From DASZHC01 sp035938215 (GTDB taxonomy: Bacteria; Verrucomicrobiota; Verrucomicrobiia; Chthoniobacterales; JAFAMB01): a DNA stretch of 20,554 bases. The notes below the pieces were generated by a model, which ran no database searches, was not told the origin of the DNA, and was given only the letters and a program-made list of their open reading frames with translations. Every line of letters begins with the position of its first letter. The stretch's first letter is position 1. The stretch lies in NCBI GenBank assembly GCA_035938215.1, contig DASZHC010000133.1:1-20554 (forward strand), read 5' to 3'. Of the stretch, positions 14,932 through 20,554 are shown piece after piece. The position numbers and the translations under genes were made by a program.

Positions 14932-15061
14932 CTTAAGCGCTATGTAGGCGAAGCGTCTCGCTTTGCACGCTTCAAAACTGTGCAAACCGAGACAGTTCGC
15001 CTACACCGCAGCGCGTTTGTGCACTCTGCATCGATTACTTAATGCTTATGGCGGATTGACC
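14908..15061. repeat. 12-base direct repeat pair flanking the hairpin element
   Basis: GGCGGATTGACC occurs at 14908-14919 and 15050-15061, on either side of the hairpin at 14943-15005. The first copy lies within the GMC remnant and the second covers the start of the YciI-like pseudogene. It abuts CAAAAGCGTTAA, which is itself repeated at 14615. Confidence 0.4.
14943..15005. repeat. Long imperfect hairpin (second copy type of REP/MITE-like element)
   Basis: The 26-base arms (14943-14968 and 14980-15005) are inverted copies with three mismatches. The blocks are TGTAGGCGAA, a 2x2 internal loop (gc against ag), GTCTCG, a single mismatch, and TTTGCAC. The terminal loop is 11 bases (14969-14979). 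The design of perfect blocks separated by small bulges matches the element at 2-83, though the primary sequence differs apart from GTAGG at the outer end. It sits at the junction between the GMC remnant and the YciI-like pseudogene. Confidence 0.75.
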
Positions 15062-15335
15062 TTAGCCGAGCAATATGGCGTCAGCGAAACCAGAGGCTTT
15101 CTGGCGAAACAGCTATACGTTTTTTTCACGGCCCCGACGAGAGGCATTGGCCCGTTATGGAACCTTCAGGTGCATCTGGACTACCAAGAGGAGCTAGAGA
15201 AGAGGGGTATTTTGTTTGCGGCTCGGCCCGCATTGGACGGAAGACGAGCTTCCGGCATCGCCAAAACGAAAGATCCGGTGCTCGACTGGATCCATCGCGG
15301 TGACCGTACTGCAGTTTAGTGATCGGTCACTCCGT
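15056..15335 (+). pseudogene. Frameshifted, internally deleted YciI-like protein gene
   Basis: From TTG 15056 the reading begins MTLAEQYGVSETR, then KQLYVFFTAPTRGIGP, HLDYQEELEKRGILFAA. This is the start of a YciI-related (YCII domain) protein as I recall the family. At about 15226-15228 one extra G breaks the frame. One base later the next frame continues with HWTEDE, the expected sequence after FAA(G)P. The central part of the domain is then missing, and only a possible tail (GSIAVTVLQFSDRS) remains before the match ends. In the original frame translation runs to a stop at 15319 with unrelated residues. A functional product is unlikely. Family assignment was made by eye. Confidence 0.55.
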
Positions 15336-15609
15336 TGCGCATATGGTCCTGCGAAAGTGGTGCCAGTCTGTAGGACGATTACGGCAATTCGGACAAAAAT
15401 ATATAAAAGCAGCTGTTTGTCCTGGGTAGCAATGGGAGCTTGCGCACATAGGTCAGGAGCTAACGTCCCAACTCCAGAAGGTAGGTCTTCCCGATGAGCG
15501 GGGTATAGCCGGAAATTTCAGGCAACGTTAGAGAAAAATAGTCTAATTCGAGTACCCGAGTGGACAAAGCGCTGCTCGCGTCAGTCTTCAGAGGTTTTGA
15601 TGGACCTTT

Positions 15610-16872
15610 CTAGACAACGGCAGCCGCCTCCGAAGTCGTCCCCTTTTCTGCACTGCGAAGAGCCAGTACGCGGGCAAGAACGCTAGGATGGGTGAAGTGC
15701 AAGGCGACAAGGAGTGGATGGGGCGTCAGATTTGACAAGCTGTCCTTGCTGAGCCGCTTCAATGCCTGGATAAGGGGGTTCGGATCTCCCATGGCCTCTG
15801 CTGCAAACCGATCCGCCTCAAATTCGTGCAGCCGGCTCCAGTAGTTGGCGGCGACCCCGATCAAAATTGCTGCGGGCTTGATCAGAATGAAGAAAAGCGT
15901 CAGGCCAACATAAACTGATGGAGTTGTTACGCCAAAAGCCGCGAAGATTTCAGGACGATTCACACAAAGGGATGCTACAAAGAACAGCAGAAGCAGGTTC
16001 AGTTGGCCGACAATGAAATGCTGAGCGATGTGGTTTCGCTTGAAGTGACCTATTTCGTGAGCCAGCACAGCGAGAAGCTCCGGTACCGGGTGGTTGTTTA
16101 TCAGTGTGTCGTACAGAGCGATCCTTTTGTTCGAACCGAACCCTGTGAAAAAAGCGTTGGCTTTCGAAGAGCGCCGTGAACCGTCGATGACCAGGAGTTC
16201 TCGCACTGGGAATTGCTGGCGAGCACACAACGCAGTCACCTCGTCTCTCAAAGCTCCTTCCGGAAGGGGGCTGAATTTAAAAAACAGCGGAAGGATGAGC
16301 GTCGGCGCCAGGTAGATCAGCATCGACGATAAAACGGCGGTGGATGCCCAGGCCACTATCCACGCGCTCTCGCCGAAATAACTGAACAGTCCTAAAACGA
16401 TATATGAGAAAACGCAAAGCAGCAGACCGGAAAGCAACCATTCCTTAAGCCGATCCAGGACAAACGTCTTCAATTCCGTTCGATTAAAGCCAAAGCGCTG
16501 CTCGATCACGAACGTGTGATAAATCTCAAAGGGCAATGAAATTGCTTCGCGAGCAACGCAAAGGAGGCTGACGTAGACCATGCCGGCAATGGTGCTCGTA
16601 AAGTCGAATGCCCGCACCCACCGATCCAAGGACTCGAACCCGCCAGAAAACCAAAAAATCAGCAGAGCCGTCAGAGAGCAAGTGGTCTGGACAAGTTCGA
16701 ACCTTGTATTTGTTTTTGTGTACTCCTGCGACCGCCGATAACGAAATTGATCGTAGATATCCGCAAATTCACTCGGTACTTCGCTCCTTAGATTACGCAG
16801 GTTGAGGATCTTGGCCAGGGAGTCCAAGAGATAATAGCCGATTAAAGCACACAGTACGAAGCTGCCGATCAT
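15610..16872 (-). CDS. M48 family metalloprotease, Ste24/CAAX-prenyl-protease-1-like
   Basis: Integral membrane zinc protease, 420 residues. The zinc site is HEIGH (272-276), with the third ligand probably E350 in SRLHEFEADRFA, the Ste24-type SRxxExxAD motif. Several transmembrane helices precede the site (about 1-20, 63-78, 92-110, 145-165, 172-198) and two lie between the site and E350 (290-305, 320-342). An NAFFTGFGSNKRIALYDTL substrate-binding strand region is present. Bacterial relatives act in membrane protein quality control; no prenylated substrate is implied. It is transcribed divergently from the TetR gene, with about 100 bases between the starts. The candidate TetR operator there might also affect it. 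The last ten residues (TTSEAAAVV) are a nonconserved tail. Confidence 0.93.
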   Translation of the reverse strand: MIGSFVLCALIGYYLLDSLAKILNLRNLRSEVPSEFADIYDQFRYRRSQEYTKTNTRFELVQTTCSLTALLIFWFSGGFESLDRWVRAFDFTSTIAGMVYVSLLCVAREAISLPFEIYHTFVIEQRFGFNRTELKTFVLDRLKEWLLSGLLLCVFSYIVLGLFSYFGESAWIVAWASTAVLSSMLIYLAPTLILPLFFKFSPLPEGALRDEVTALCARQQFPVRELLVIDGSRRSSKANAFFTGFGSNKRIALYDTLINNHPVPELLAVLAHEIGHFKRNHIAQHFIVGQLNLLLLFFVASLCVNRPEIFAAFGVTTPSVYVGLTLFFILIKPAAILIGVAANYWSRLHEFEADRFAAEAMGDPNPLIQALKRLSKDSLSNLTPHPLLVALHFTHPSVLARVLALRSAEKGTTSEAAAVV

Positions 16873-16936
16873 AGGGTAAAGCTTTTCAATTCCTCAGGAG
16901 TTTCGCGCATCGCGCGCACGGTTGCAAAAATCGCTG

Positions 16937-16965
16937 TTGAAAGTTGACCGATCGGTTCATATGTT
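16937..16965 (+). promoter_or_regulatory. Candidate TetR promoter with operator in the spacer
   Basis: TTGAAA (16937-16942), a 17-base spacer and TATGTT (16960-16965) resemble a sigma-70 promoter. Inside the spacer is the perfect palindrome ACCGATCGGT (16947-16956), extended as TTGACCGATCGGTTCA (16944-16959). A related 16-mer, matching at 13 of 16 positions, lies before the GNAT gene at 17606-17621. An operator between -35 and -10 is the typical arrangement for an autorepressed TetR gene. One difficulty is that a start site near 16972 leaves almost no leader before the 16976 ATG. Confidence 0.5.
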
Positions 16966-16975
16966 GAAAGGGTTG

Positions 16976-17581
16976 ATGAGGGTGTGTGAATCCAAACTCA
17001 GGCTGTTGCAGACGGCTCATGAACTCATCTGGCACCAGAGTTACGGCTCGGTCGGAGTGGACCAGATTTGCGAACATTCGCATGTCAAGAAGGGAAGCTT
17101 CTATCACTTTTTCAGATCAAAATCTGAGCTGACCGTCGCCGCTTACGAATATCATTGGGAGCAAAGTAGAATTAGCTTGGATGGAATATTCTCGGCGCAA
17201 ATCGCCCCTCTGGAAAGACTGGAGTCTTATTTTGATCACATTCGCCAGAATCAGATTCAGCATTTTCGGGCGAACGGCCGGGTGCCTGGATGTCCCTTTG
17301 CCTCGCTCGGGAGCGAATTGAGCAATCAGGACGAGGCGATTCGCCGGATGGCGCAGCAGATCAGTGAACGCAAATGTCGTTACCTGGAATCGACGCTGCG
17401 AGATGCGATGGAGTTGCGAGAAATTCCCACCCAGGACGCCAGATCCCTTGCCCAGGAAATCCATTTTTACATCGTTGGATTAATTCACGAGGCAAAGATT
17501 TCCAATAATGTTGAGGTTCTCGATCGGATGAAACCAGGCGTCCGTCGAATCATCGGTGCTGGATTCGCTTCCGTCACCTGA
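16976..17581 (+). CDS. TetR/AcrR family transcriptional regulator
   Basis: Probable ligand-responsive repressor, about 201 residues. The N-terminal helix-turn-helix has the usual TetR layout: LLQTAHELIWHQSYGSVGVDQICEHSHVKKGSFYHFFRSKSELTVAAYEYH, where GSFYHFF with the following KSEL is the recognition helix and helix 4. The C-terminal ligand/dimer domain includes GCPFASLGSEL, typical of one TetR C-domain group. The open frame extends to a TTG at 16922, but that part covers the operator. Candidate starts are ATG 16961, ATG 16976 and GTG 16982. AAAGGG at 16967-16972 suits GTG 16982 best by spacing; 16976 is given as a compromise. Likely targets are itself, the downstream GNAT gene and perhaps the divergent M48 protease. 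Confidence 0.9.
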   Translation: MRVCESKLRLLQTAHELIWHQSYGSVGVDQICEHSHVKKGSFYHFFRSKSELTVAAYEYHWEQSRISLDGIFSAQIAPLERLESYFDHIRQNQIQHFRANGRVPGCPFASLGSELSNQDEAIRRMAQQISERKCRYLESTLRDAMELREIPTQDARSLAQEIHFYIVGLIHEAKISNNVEVLDRMKPGVRRIIGAGFASVT

Positions 17582-17605
17582 TTCTTTTGCCACCGGTTGG
17601 CAAGA

Positions 17606-17621
17606 TTTACTGATCGGTTGA
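17606..17621 (+). promoter_or_regulatory. Second TetR-operator-like site, upstream of the GNAT gene
   Basis: TTTACTGATCGGTTGA differs from the site before the TetR gene (TTGACCGATCGGTTCA) at only 3 of 16 positions and retains the core ATCGGT half. It lies about 90 bases before the GNAT ATG in the 131-base gap after the TetR stop. A TTGACT at 17618-17623 overlaps its end and could be a -35, but no convincing -10 follows. Confidence 0.45.
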
Positions 17622-17712
17622 CTCGTGCGTTTTCCTGGCAAACTACAGTCTCTTCGAAAAAGTGGGTCCCGACAAGTTTGCTGATCATGTAGCCTTTTTT
17701 GAGCCTCGAAAC

Positions 17713-18357
17713 ATGCAGCCAAACGCGAGTTTACCGGAAAAGATCAGACATGCGGGAATCACTATTGACGATAAATGGGAGCCGGGAGATCTGGGTTTGT
17801 TGATCCATCTACACGGGGTCCAAAATTTTCAAGACTACGGCTTTAATGCGATACATGAAGCGTATTGCGCGAAAATTGCGGCCGAATTCATTCTGAACCC
17901 GCACAAGGACCGCTCGTTTGGATGGATAGCCAGAAAAGGCGGTGAAGTGGTCGGCTCAGTCCTGGTTGTCGAGCGACCGGAGAACCAAGCGCAGCTTCGT
18001 TTGCTTTTTGTCTCTAAATCAGTTCGCGGAATTGGTTTGGGGCGTTGGCTGGTGGAGGAAGCCGTGCGTTATTCCGCTTCGGGCGGATTCGGGCGAATCT
18101 ACCTCTGGACGATCGCGGGTCTGGATCGAGCCATTTCGATCTATCAATCAGTCGGGTTCATGCAATCCGATGAAAAGCTTATTGAAGAGTGGGGGATGAG
18201 CAGCACGGAACTCCGGTTTGATCTCGATCTGAGAACCGACGAAAGAGGAAATGCGGCGAAAGACATGCTATTTCGGGGACAGGACCCTACGGCGTTAGCG
18301 ACTCCAGCTCATCGACTATCCTCTTCGCTGCCTCCAGAGGATCCGGCGCAGCCGTGA
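17713..18357 (+). CDS. GNAT family N-acetyltransferase
   Basis: About 214 residues from ATG 17713; an in-frame GTG at 17662 would add 17. Acetyl-CoA is the expected cosubstrate, and the acceptor is unknown. The start IRHAGITIDDKWEPGDLGLLIHLHG and the later WIARKGGEVVGSVLVVE, QLRLLFVSKSVRGIGLGRWLVEEAV and YQSVGF match the acetyltransferase type often found fused to or beside MarR regulators. The acetyl-CoA pyrophosphate loop is RGIGLGRW (the R/Q-x-x-G-x-G/A pattern). The conserved fold ends near LRFDLDLR. The last 40 or so residues are low-complexity and partly antisense to pyrF (71-base convergent overlap). This suggests an extended C-terminus caused by loss of an earlier stop. Confidence 0.87.
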   Translation: MQPNASLPEKIRHAGITIDDKWEPGDLGLLIHLHGVQNFQDYGFNAIHEAYCAKIAAEFILNPHKDRSFGWIARKGGEVVGSVLVVERPENQAQLRLLFVSKSVRGIGLGRWLVEEAVRYSASGGFGRIYLWTIAGLDRAISIYQSVGFMQSDEKLIEEWGMSSTELRFDLDLRTDERGNAAKDMLFRGQDPTALATPAHRLSSSLPPEDPAQP

Positions 18358-19015
18358 TCGGACGCCCGATCACCAGGTAGTCCGCGCCTGCCCTTAATGC
18401 TTCGCGCGGTGTCATTGTGCGTGTCTGGTCATCCGTCTCTGACCACTTGGGACGGATACCCGGGACCACTGTGACGAACAGGGCGCCGAAGCGATTCCGT
18501 ATCGCGGCCAGTTCCAACGGGCTCGCGACCAGACCGGTGATGCCAACGTCTTTGGCAAGGTCGGCAAGGAGTAGCACCTGGCCCTGAACCGAAGTCTTAA
18601 AACCGACTTCTGCGATAGATTCGTCATTCAGACTTGTCAGGACCGTAACGCCCAGGATCAGGGTTTTTGCCAAGCCTTTCCCAACGACTGCCGCTTCGCA
18701 CATTGCCCGTCCGCCGGACAAGTGAACCGTAAGCATGTCAACACCCAGTGCGCAAGCGGATTCTACTGCCCTACGTACCGTGTTCGGTATATCATGAAAT
18801 TTCAGGTCGAGAAAAACTTTTGAACCTGATGCCTTAATGCCTTCGATGATCGCCGGACCCGTCGCCGTAAATAGCTGGCTGCCGACCTTGAAAAAGCCGA
18901 TCGTTCCGCCTACCCGGTTGATAAGGCTGCGGGACGCCTCCCGCGTAGGGACGTCAAGAGGCACAATGATTTTATCCTTTGCAGCGATCGAACCTTGCAC
19001 AGGATGATGATGCAT
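18287..19015 (-). CDS. pyrF: Orotidine 5'-phosphate decarboxylase
   Basis: Converts OMP to UMP, the last step of de novo UMP synthesis. About 242 residues, slightly long for the group I enzyme. Motifs are IIVPLDV at the first strand, the catalytic LDLKFHDIPNTV (the D-K-D charged array), TVHLSGG, VTPGIRP in the form VVPGIRP, and GADYLVIGRPI near the phosphate site. The ATG at 19015 has GGTGAG about 10 bases upstream; the frame upstream to 19048 lies inside ispE and is not favoured. Its start codon overlaps that of ispE, on the other strand, by two bases (CATG). At its 3' end it overlaps the GNAT gene by 71 bases. Confidence 0.95.
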   Translation of the reverse strand: MHHHPVQGSIAAKDKIIVPLDVPTREASRSLINRVGGTIGFFKVGSQLFTATGPAIIEGIKASGSKVFLDLKFHDIPNTVRRAVESACALGVDMLTVHLSGGRAMCEAAVVGKGLAKTLILGVTVLTSLNDESIAEVGFKTSVQGQVLLLADLAKDVGITGLVASPLELAAIRNRFGALFVTVVPGIRPKWSETDDQTRTMTPREALRAGADYLVIGRPITAAPDPLEAAKRIVDELESLTP

Positions 19016-19844
19016 GAGGATTCTCACCCCGGCAAAGATCAATCTCACGTTAGAGATTGTTGGGAAAAGATCCGATGGATATCATGATCTCGCTACCTGG
19101 ATGCTTCCCGTGGGACTCTACGACACGATTGAAATCCGCGTGGAGCAGGAACAATCGTTTTGGCCGAATACACCCGAGTTGAAGGGTGATTCGTCAAACC
19201 TTGTGATACGAGCTGCGGAGCTTTTTAATCGGGCCGCAGCGATTGATGCGCATTATAATATCCAGCTTGAAAAGAAGATCCCCATCGGGGCCGGCCTGGG
19301 AGGAGGAAGCTCGGATGCGGCAGCGACACTGCTGCTGCTCAATCAATTGCACGGATCCCCGTTGACTTCGCCGGAACTGTACGGCCTCGCAGCGGAACTC
19401 GGATCCGATGTCCCTTTCTTTATTCATGCTCAATCGAGCTGGTGTACGTCCCGGGGCGAAATCATGGAGCCGCGCGAGTTCCCACGCGGGCTCTGGACCT
19501 TACTGGCCAAACCAGGTTTTGGGGTGTCCACTGCGGGAGCCTTTCGCGCATACGCAGCTTTGACGAGCTTTCAAAGGAGAGGTCGGGAAGTAAGCACTCC
19601 GTGGGGAGGAGTACGCAACGATCTTGAGCCTGCGGTATTTCTCAAATATTTGCTGCTGCCTGTAATGAGAGATTGGCTCGCAATGCAGCCAGATACAATG
19701 CTGTCTCTCATGTCAGGATCAGGTTCCACGATTTTTGCCGTTGCGCGAAGCCAATCCGAAGGAGAGCTTCTTAGGACAGCGTTTCAGCAGGTGTTTGGCG
19801 AACGAATTTGGACCACGGTCTGCCGGTTGAATCCCGAACCTTGA
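19014..19844 (+). CDS. ispE: 4-diphosphocytidyl-2-C-methyl-D-erythritol kinase
   Basis: GHMP-family kinase of the MEP (non-mevalonate) isoprenoid pathway, which supplies undecaprenyl and quinone precursors. At 276 residues it is near family length. It starts MRILTPAKINLTLEIVGKRSDGYHDL, the family's opening. The ATP-binding GHMP motif is PIGAGLGGGSSDAAATL (about 92-108), and the C-terminal GHMP motif is LMSGSGSTIFAV. NDLEPAVF is also present. AGGA at 19001-19004 with nine-base spacing is its ribosome-binding site and lies inside pyrF. Any promoter must lie within the pyrF coding region. Its stop forms the first base pairs of the hairpin at 19844-19889. Confidence 0.95.
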   Translation: MRILTPAKINLTLEIVGKRSDGYHDLATWMLPVGLYDTIEIRVEQEQSFWPNTPELKGDSSNLVIRAAELFNRAAAIDAHYNIQLEKKIPIGAGLGGGSSDAAATLLLLNQLHGSPLTSPELYGLAAELGSDVPFFIHAQSSWCTSRGEIMEPREFPRGLWTLLAKPGFGVSTAGAFRAYAALTSFQRRGREVSTPWGGVRNDLEPAVFLKYLLLPVMRDWLAMQPDTMLSLMSGSGSTIFAVARSQSEGELLRTAFQQVFGERIWTTVCRLNPEP

Positions 19845-19889
19845 GCCTGGAAATCTCACGAGCGCTCTGGCTCGTGATATTTCCAGGCT
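19844..19889. terminator. Bidirectional hairpin between convergent ispE and NUDIX genes
   Basis: The left arm is AGCCTGGAAAT (19844-19854), one mismatch, TCACGAG (19856-19862). The loop is 19863-19870. The right arm is CTCGTGA (19871-19877), one mismatch, ATTTCCAGGCT (19879-19889). The stem is 18 paired bases with a single 1x1 mismatch. It begins at the last base of the ispE stop and covers the final 11 codons of the NUDIX gene plus its stop. It is well placed to end both transcripts, although no strong U-tract follows on either side, so it may instead protect mRNA 3' ends. Confidence 0.6.
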
Positions 19890-20329
19890 AGCCGGTTTAG
19901 AAACTCCGCTTGATGTTCATTGATCTTTTGGTGCGCTTCAGGGAGGGAAAAAAATCTGCCCTGGTCGATCTCTGGAAACTCGCTCATTTGTCCAGACCTG
20001 GGTGGCCATTCTATCTTAAACATGTTGCTCTTTATTTGTGGCGGATCACCGTTTCGCTCAAAGGCCCATGCATAAACGACCTTGCCTGATTTTTGCCGGA
20101 CTTCGCCCAAGTAAATAAATGGTTCAGAGGGACTGATCGAAGTTTCTTCGGCGAACTCGCGTTTGGCGGCCTCCAGCTTGTCTTCTCCTTCGGCTATGAT
20201 TCCCTTCGGGATCGACCAGGCTCCGTTATCCTTCCTGGCCCAGAACGGCCCACCGGGATGCACAAGAAAAACCTCAAGGCCACTCCCGGACTCCCGGTAC
20301 ATCAAAAGCCCAGCACTCATCTGCGGCAT
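19856..20329 (-). CDS. NUDIX hydrolase, COG4119-like
   Basis: Small cytosolic hydrolase, 157 residues, of the predicted NTP-pyrophosphohydrolase type. It opens with PQMSAGLLMYR, LEVFLVHPGGPFWARKDNGAWSIPKG, which I recognise as the COG4119 pattern. The NUDIX box is at 43-65: G43, E49, R57-E58, E61-E62, with the usual glycine near its end replaced by serine (EETSI). The metal-binding glutamates are intact, so activity is expected, but the substrate cannot be named. The ATG at 20329 gives the family start. Its last codons lie within the 19844-19889 hairpin. The 125 bases before its start, up to the next gene on the same strand, show no clear promoter. Confidence 0.9.
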   Translation of the reverse strand: MPQMSAGLLMYRESGSGLEVFLVHPGGPFWARKDNGAWSIPKGIIAEGEDKLEAAKREFAEETSISPSEPFIYLGEVRQKSGKVVYAWAFERNGDPPQIKSNMFKIEWPPRSGQMSEFPEIDQGRFFSLPEAHQKINEHQAEFLNRLAWKYHEPERS

Positions 20330-20454
20330 AGGCGAAATTTTCCGCTACGGGATGTGCAAAATCCAATTCGTTTTGTGCGGTTCGTTTGAACCTGAGACAG
20401 CGAGATTCTCGAGAACTACGGACGACGACGAGAGACGACCTTTGACTTTGGTGT

Positions 20455-20554
20455 TTAAATGCGGCTCCCGGTTTGCCGTTTGAGTAGATCCATCGCTTGT
20501 TCCCAGCTTTCTAATCCTTCTGCCGCCCCTTGCTTTGTGACGGCCAACGCGCCT
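20455..20554 (-). CDS. C-terminal end of a probable PfkB-family sugar kinase (partial)
   Basis: Only the last 33 or so codons are in the window; the gene runs past the right edge. The reading ALAVTKQGAAEGLESWEQAM, then DLLKRQTGSRI and a TAA at 20455-20457, resembles the C-terminal helix of ribokinase-like kinases (ALxVTxxGAxxGxP). Too little is present for a firm call. It has the same strand as the NUDIX gene, 125 bases upstream of it. Confidence 0.42.
   Translation of the reverse strand, partial: GALAVTKQGAAEGLESWEQAMDLLKRQTGSRI

Larger units (their letters stand above)
14488..15609. other. Decayed gene-poor region with remnants and repeats
   Basis: No intact gene was found on either strand over about 1.1 kb, although flanking DNA is densely coding. 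It holds a GMC oxidoreductase C-terminal scrap (-), a long hairpin repeat, a frameshifted YciI-like pseudogene (+) and two pairs of 12-base direct repeats. Open frames at 14640-14936 and 15216-15497 are shadows or run-throughs of these remnants. I see nothing recognisable in 14488-14790 or 15340-15609. Confidence 0.7.

Noticed and set aside
14640..14936. Open frame of 98 codons on +
   Set aside because: Its second half is exactly antisense to the GMC C-terminal remnant; no family-like sequence in the first half.
14963..15319. Open frame of 118 codons as an intact gene
   Set aside because: The first third reads through the hairpin repeat and the last third follows a frameshift; only the middle is family-like, so it is called a pseudogene.
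15315..15330. TTTAGTGATCGGTCAC, partly like the TetR operator candidates
   Set aside because: 12 of 16 matches but not in a promoter position; it lies in the YciI-like pseudogene. A similar TTAGTGATCGGT also occurs at 2805-2816, so the 8-base core recurs by chance.
16904..16916. CGCGC-ATC-GCGCG mini-hairpin between M48 and TetR genes
   Set aside because: Only five pairs in a GC-repetitive stretch; too weak to call a terminator or operator.
1..20554. CRISPR arrays, tRNA/rRNA genes, insertion sequences, phage or toxin-antitoxin genes
   Set aside because: Read for on both strands; no regularly spaced repeats, cloverleaf or transposase/phage motifs were found.

Overview
The window is a chromosomal stretch of a Gram-negative bacterium, most likely a member of Verrucomicrobiota (PVC superphylum). 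This is an inference from gene content and order, not a database match. LPS-precursor genes (kdsB, heptose-7-phosphate kinase) indicate an outer membrane with LPS. The kdsB-pyrG and ffh-rpsP neighbourhoods resemble those known from Chlamydia. Coding is dense, most genes are housekeeping, and GTG/TTG starts are frequent. No rRNA, tRNA, CRISPR array, insertion sequence or phage gene was seen.

Layout. (1) 2-83 is a long imperfect hairpin repeat. (2) 165-1193 holds a DedA membrane protein (-) and a small unrecognised protein (+). (3) 1309-6614, all +: purB with a structured leader, a lipoprotein polysaccharide deacetylase, then ffh, rpsP, khpA and a class I methyltransferase packed tightly. (4) 6636-9975, all -: rfaE1-kdsB-pyrG, translationally coupled by two 4-base overlaps. 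(5) 10129-14487, all +: two small exported proteins of unknown function, then phoH, a PgpH-like 7TM-HD phosphohydrolase without the usual extracytoplasmic domain, and ybeY. (6) 14488-15609 is a decayed stretch without an intact gene. It holds the C-terminal scrap of a GMC oxidoreductase, a second hairpin repeat, a frameshifted YciI-like pseudogene and short direct repeats that look like rearrangement scars. (7) 15610-18357 holds a Ste24-like M48 protease (-), a divergent TetR regulator and a GNAT acetyltransferase. Two similar operator-like 16-mers lie before the TetR and GNAT genes. (8) 18287-20554 holds pyrF (-) and ispE (+), whose start codons overlap, then a COG4119-type NUDIX hydrolase (-) and the end of a probable PfkB sugar kinase (-).

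The genes cover nucleotide synthesis (purB, pyrG, pyrF), envelope precursors (rfaE1, kdsB, ispE), protein targeting and ribosome/RNA maturation (ffh, rpsP, khpA, ybeY, phoH), and probable cyclic-di-AMP turnover (7TM-HD protein). I found no clearly new multi-gene system. The most useful leads are the two hairpin repeats of shared architecture, the TetR/operator locus, the decayed island, the overlapping pyrF/ispE starts and the shortened PgpH-like protein.
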